DNA of 64,000 bases, taken from the NCBI RefSeq assembly GCF_000829905.1, contig NZ_CDPP01000004.1, positions 210,001 through 274,000 of the forward strand. The letters are read 5' to 3'. This document shows, piece by piece, positions 61,190 to 64,000 of this stretch. A program made the position numbers and the translations under genes. The notes beneath the pieces are model-generated. The model ran no database searches, was not told where the DNA came from, and saw only the letters and a list, made by a program, of their open reading frames with translations. Position 1 is the first letter of the stretch; each line of letters starts with the position of its first letter. This DNA comes from Beduini massiliensis (GTDB lineage Bacteria > Bacillota_I > Bacilli_A > Erysipelotrichales > Coprobacillaceae).

Positions 61190-61702
61190 CTAATTCTTAT
61201 CCTTAAAATAGTTTTTTAATTTCGCTAATCTAGGATCTATGATCTCTTGATCAGTTACTTCTTCTTTGGTACTAATAATTCTCCAGCCCTCGCCTTCGGT
61301 CTTTACTTTCGCGCCTTCTTTGACAACACGTAAAGGAACCTCCGCCATAATGTTTTGGAAAATAATAGGTGTTATATCTACGATATTCTTCTTCACCTCA
61401 TGAACATCTTCATCAGGAGAAGGTTTATCGAAAGAAAACACTTCAGTGGATTCGATCTCAAATGGATAATCGACTTCTTCTAAAGTCAGCGCACAAGGTA
61501 ACACCATCGTCCCGGTAATTTTCATATCGATATATAAACGCTGATCCTTGATTACCAAACGGCCATTTCCTTGCACGTAAACATTTTTTAAATCCAACAA
61601 ATTATTGAATTTAAGAAATGCTTCTTTAGGAAAAACAAGTTCATCAGAAAACGAGAATTCTCCATTATTTTGTTTTAAAAGCCATTGTAAGTTCCACTTC
61701 AA
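61190..61702 (-). CDS. YceD/DUF177 family protein
   Basis: A 170-residue protein of the YceD family, which lies upstream of rpmF in most bacteria and is involved in 23S rRNA metabolism. Family features are the central [35 protein letters not shown] region and an acidic C-terminal part with [21 protein letters not shown] start at 61702 (leading Leu-Lys-Trp-Asn) is chosen because GAGGTGAT lies four bases upstream; the longer frame overlaps the promoter region and reads unlike the family. Confidence 0.85.
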   Translation of the reverse strand: MKWNLQWLLKQNNGEFSFSDELVFPKEAFLKFNNLLDLKNVYVQGNGRLVIKDQRLYIDMKITGTMVLPCALTLEEVDYPFEIESTEVFSFDKPSPDEDVHEVKKNIVDITPIIFQNIMAEVPLRVVKEGAKVKTEGEGWRIISTKEEVTDQEIIDPRLAKLKNYFKDKN

Positions 61703-61908
61703 AAGAATCACCTCAACTAGCGCAAAATCAATTATATAAAAGATAGTGCGTAATGTCAAATTATTATGAGAAAAACATAATATTTTTCTATCTTTCATAT
61801 ACTGAATGCATCACGATTGCACTGGTTTATTATACCACAATAAGTGAACTTTTCAATCTAAATATTACTTTTTTTAACTTTTTTCTATAGTTTTACAGAC
61901 AGTTATGG

Positions 61909-61914
61909 TATAAT
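61909..61914 (+). promoter_or_regulatory. Extended -10 promoter element
   Basis: TGGTATAAT (extended -10 at 61907-61914), about 24 bases before the ATG at 61938. No clear -35 is seen. Part of an intergenic region between two divergent genes. Confidence 0.5.
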
Positions 61915-61937
61915 GCATATTATTCAGGAGGTACTTT

Positions 61938-62321
61938 ATGAAATCGTTGATTCTACAGAAATGTATCATTAAAATAGTGATTGGTTTGATCCTTTCCTTT
62001 TTATGGGCTCAATATCTTCGTGTATCCACGGCGATGACGATGGCTGAGTTCCCAATGATCTTCTTAGGCGCTTTCTATTTGATGCTGGCGTGGTTTAATT
62101 ACCTAAAACTAGATGGAGTGAGTATCATTCCCGGGCATACCAAACAAAAGCCTTTACCCAAGACAAAAGCAAAAAGCAGACAGATGCTGGATTATGTGGA
62201 TACGGAGATTCAAGAAGATCCGGAAATAAAACCTATTCAAATGCAAAAAGCTAAATTGATTTCTAATATCATTTGCGGGGTTGGATTTGTTATTCCTTCA
62301 GCCATTATGGCGCTTTTATAA
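61938..62321 (+). CDS. Small membrane protein, unknown function
   Basis: A 127-residue protein with three likely transmembrane segments: residues about 8-27, 38-56 and 108-126, with a hydrophilic middle loop (TKQKPLPKTKAKSRQ) of basic then acidic character. No family is recognised. AGGAGG precedes ATG. It forms a one-gene unit with its own promoter and terminator. Confidence 0.7.
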   Translation: MKSLILQKCIIKIVIGLILSFLWAQYLRVSTAMTMAEFPMIFLGAFYLMLAWFNYLKLDGVSIIPGHTKQKPLPKTKAKSRQMLDYVDTEIQEDPEIKPIQMQKAKLISNIICGVGFVIPSAIMALL

Positions 62322-62330
62322 TTCTATATG

Positions 62331-62361
62331 AAAAGGAACTCCCGTCGGAGTTCCTTTTTTT
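62331..62361 (+). terminator. Intrinsic terminator of the membrane protein gene
   Basis: A perfect stem AAAAGGAACTCC / GGAGTTCCTTTT with CGTC loop, then TTT. Confidence 0.85.
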
Positions 62362-62412
62362 GTGCTGTGTTCAAGTTTAAATTTAATTTATAAGTCTGCG
62401 CGAAATTGCCTA

Positions 62413-64000
62413 TTATTTCTTAGCAGCTTCTTCGTATTCTGCTTTTGTATATGGTTCGTTCTTAGTTTCCCAATACTTGATCTTTTTGCTTGCCATACCA
62501 TATTTAGCGTTAGGTTTAGAGTAGTCATTTACTTTAGTTAACTCAACTTGATGACCATCAACCATAATTGGGACAACATATGCATTTTCCAATACATAAG
62601 CTTCAATCTTAGCGAATTCATGATAACGAGTATCTAAGTCTAAGATCTTATCTGCTTCTGCTACCATCTTATCCAATTCGTTATCTGTAAAATGAATATA
62701 GTTTTGATTCATTGTTCCTTCTTCAGTTAACTGAACTAAATAGTTCTGAGGATCTCCGTAGTCAGCTCCCCATCCACTGATTTGGATAGATTGTAAGTTT
62801 TTAGAATATAATTCAGATGTAGCTGATTTAATATAAGGTAATCCTTCTACAACGATGAAATCACTTCCTAAACTTTCTTCAAAGCTTCCTTTAACTACTT
62901 GGAATGTTTCTTCAGAAGTTTGGTTACCATTTTGATATGGATAACTTACTTTGATCGGGAAAGTAACTCCCTGTGCTGATAACTCTTCCATTGCTTTTGC
63001 TTTATATTCAGCAGCTTTTTCTGGTTGATATTGAGTAATACCATCTCCATTGAAAGCTTTTAATTCATCTAATTTTGTGTAATCTGTTCCATCACTTGTA
63101 CTTACTAATCCGCTTGCAGTATACGTATTGTTGTTTAATGCAGATGGATTGATTGGGTTTGTACGTTTTTGATATTCAGTTGGGTTGATACCATAGTACC
63201 AAGCTTTTCTGAAGTTAATATTGTTTGTAGCCGCATTCCAATCTGGATTTCCAGCTTGATCATGGTTGAACCAAATAACATATGAATAAGGTCCGGCAGG
63301 AGTTTCTACTAAGTTTTCATAGTATTCGCTGCCTTCTTTATTTAATACCATAATATTTTCAGGTGTTAAAACTGCACGATCTAATTCACCAGTTGCAAAC
63401 ATATCATATGCTCTTGATAAAGATTCAATGATCGTTACTTGCACTGATTCAAATGGCACGTTTTTAGCATCCCAATATTTTTCATTTTTTACATATTCTT
63501 TATATGAGTCTTTAGTGAATTCTTTCATTAAATAACATCCGTTATAAAGAATTTTATCTGGATCTGACCCAAAAGCAGTTTCCCCAACTTCTTTTAAGAA
63601 ATCCGCACTTACAGGATAGAAGCATCCATAAGTTAAAGCTGTATCGAAATATGGTTTAGATGCTACCATTGTAAATTCAATTGTTTTATCATCTAACGCT
63701 TTTACTCCAACGTTTTCAAATAATTCATCTGTTGCTGTTCCTTCATCTGATGCTTTGTAGTATTCTTCAGCACCTTTGATAAATGAAGTTACCATTGGTA
63801 TATTTGAAGATTTGTTTGCTGCTGTTAAAGTGTATTTAACGGCAGTAACAAAGTCTTCTGCTTTTACGTCAGCATATTCGCTTCCGTCACGTTTCAGCCA
63901 TTTAATCCCATCTTTAAGTTTAAATGTCCAAACTGTTGCATCCTCGTTCTTTTCATAAGAATCCGCTAATGCATTAATCAATTTCCCGTTTTCATCATGT
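62413..64000 (-). CDS. Peptide ABC transporter substrate-binding protein (OppA type), N-terminus beyond window
   Basis: At least 529 residues of a family 5 solute-binding protein (SBP_bac_5), open through the window edge, so the signal peptide and lipobox are not visible. Conserved parts: TVWTFKLKDGIKW near the visible start, NINFRKAWYYGINPTEYQK, ISGWGADYGDPQNY and a closing AKIEAYVLENAYVVPIMVD. OppA-type lipoproteins capture oligopeptides outside the cell for Opp import. The remaining opp genes are presumably beyond the right edge or elsewhere. There is no clear terminator just after the stop except the AT-rich 62322-62412 region shared with the convergent gene. Confidence 0.92.
   Translation of the reverse strand, partial: HDENGKLINALADSYEKNEDATVWTFKLKDGIKWLKRDGSEYADVKAEDFVTAVKYTLTAANKSSNIPMVTSFIKGAEEYYKASDEGTATDELFENVGVKALDDKTIEFTMVASKPYFDTALTYGCFYPVSADFLKEVGETAFGSDPDKILYNGCYLMKEFTKDSYKEYVKNEKYWDAKNVPFESVQVTIIESLSRAYDMFATGELDRAVLTPENIMVLNKEGSEYYENLVETPAGPYSYVIWFNHDQAGNPDWNAATNNINFRKAWYYGINPTEYQKRTNPINPSALNNNTYTASGLVSTSDGTDYTKLDELKAFNGDGITQYQPEKAAEYKAKAMEELSAQGVTFPIKVSYPYQNGNQTSEETFQVVKGSFEESLGSDFIVVEGLPYIKSATSELYSKNLQSIQISGWGADYGDPQNYLVQLTEEGTMNQNYIHFTDNELDKMVAEADKILDLDTRYHEFAKIEAYVLENAYVVPIMVDGHQVELTKVNDYSKPNAKYGMASKKIKYWETKNEPYTKAEYEEAAKK

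Overview
This window looks like chromosomal DNA of a low-GC, Gram-positive endospore former. The best guess from gene content and order is a gut Erysipelotrichia/Bacilli-type Firmicute; the genus cannot be told by eye. The evidence is a Bacillus-like division and cell-wall (dcw) cluster (mraZ to ftsZ) joined to spoIIGA-sigE-sigG, sepF, ylmH, divIVA, ileS, lspA and rluD. A second Bacillus-like block (rnhC, cvpA, mutS2, uvrC, gerE, murI, gerM, ysnB) carries repair and sporulation genes.

Layout. 1-3.9 kb: the left-edge part of a Wadjet-type (JetABC) plasmid/phage defence operon on the minus strand. 4-6 kb: a small gene pair and an unusual XRE-HTH/PurM fusion protein. 6.1-9.2 kb: a ferrous iron uptake operon (two feoA, feoB, FeoB-associated Cys-rich peptide) with two matching palindromic operators. 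9.3-20.7 kb: accessory genes: flotillin, a membrane-bound HTH regulator, an acyltransferase, an esterase/LysR divergent pair, an AEC transporter, a MerR regulator, a MazG enzyme, tRNA-Arg, a lipoprotein pair, a phosphoesterase and a GH29 fucosidase. 20.9-21.5 kb: a CRISPR array of ten repeats with no cas genes in view. 21.9-31.6 kb: gerM, murI, a VanY-like protein without its zinc ligands, gerE, uvrC, mutS2, cvpA, an RNase HIII homologue with a damaged active site, and comEB. 31.7-44.3 kb: rluD, lspA, ileS with a T-box, divIVA, ylmH, sepF, ylmC, sigG, sigE, spoIIGA, a MazG-like gene, proC, ftsZ and ftsA. 44.4-59.8 kb: a GNAT gene, divIB, murB, murG, spoVE, a DUF4143 ATPase cassette between 42-bp direct repeats, murD, mraY, spoVD, pbpB/ftsI, ftsL, rsmH and mraZ. 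59.9-64 kb: a dipeptidase, rpmF with yceD, a small membrane protein and the C-terminal part of an oligopeptide-binding protein.

How the genes fit together. From about 31.7 to 59.8 kb most genes lie on the minus strand and build the peptidoglycan precursor, the divisome and the early sporulation sigma cascade. Intrinsic terminators lie directly in front of spoVE and spoVD, and each is followed at once by a CATAT element resembling a sigma-E -10. This suggests that these two genes are insulated from the vegetative operon and switched on during sporulation. The most interesting items are the HTH-PurM fusion, the two degenerate enzymes kept in otherwise conserved positions (VanY-like and RNase HIII-like), the two cases where an insert is flanked by copies of a host gene's terminator (the CRISPR array after gerM and the ATPase after murD), and the paired iron operators. 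All functional statements rest on reading motifs and gene order; no database search was run.
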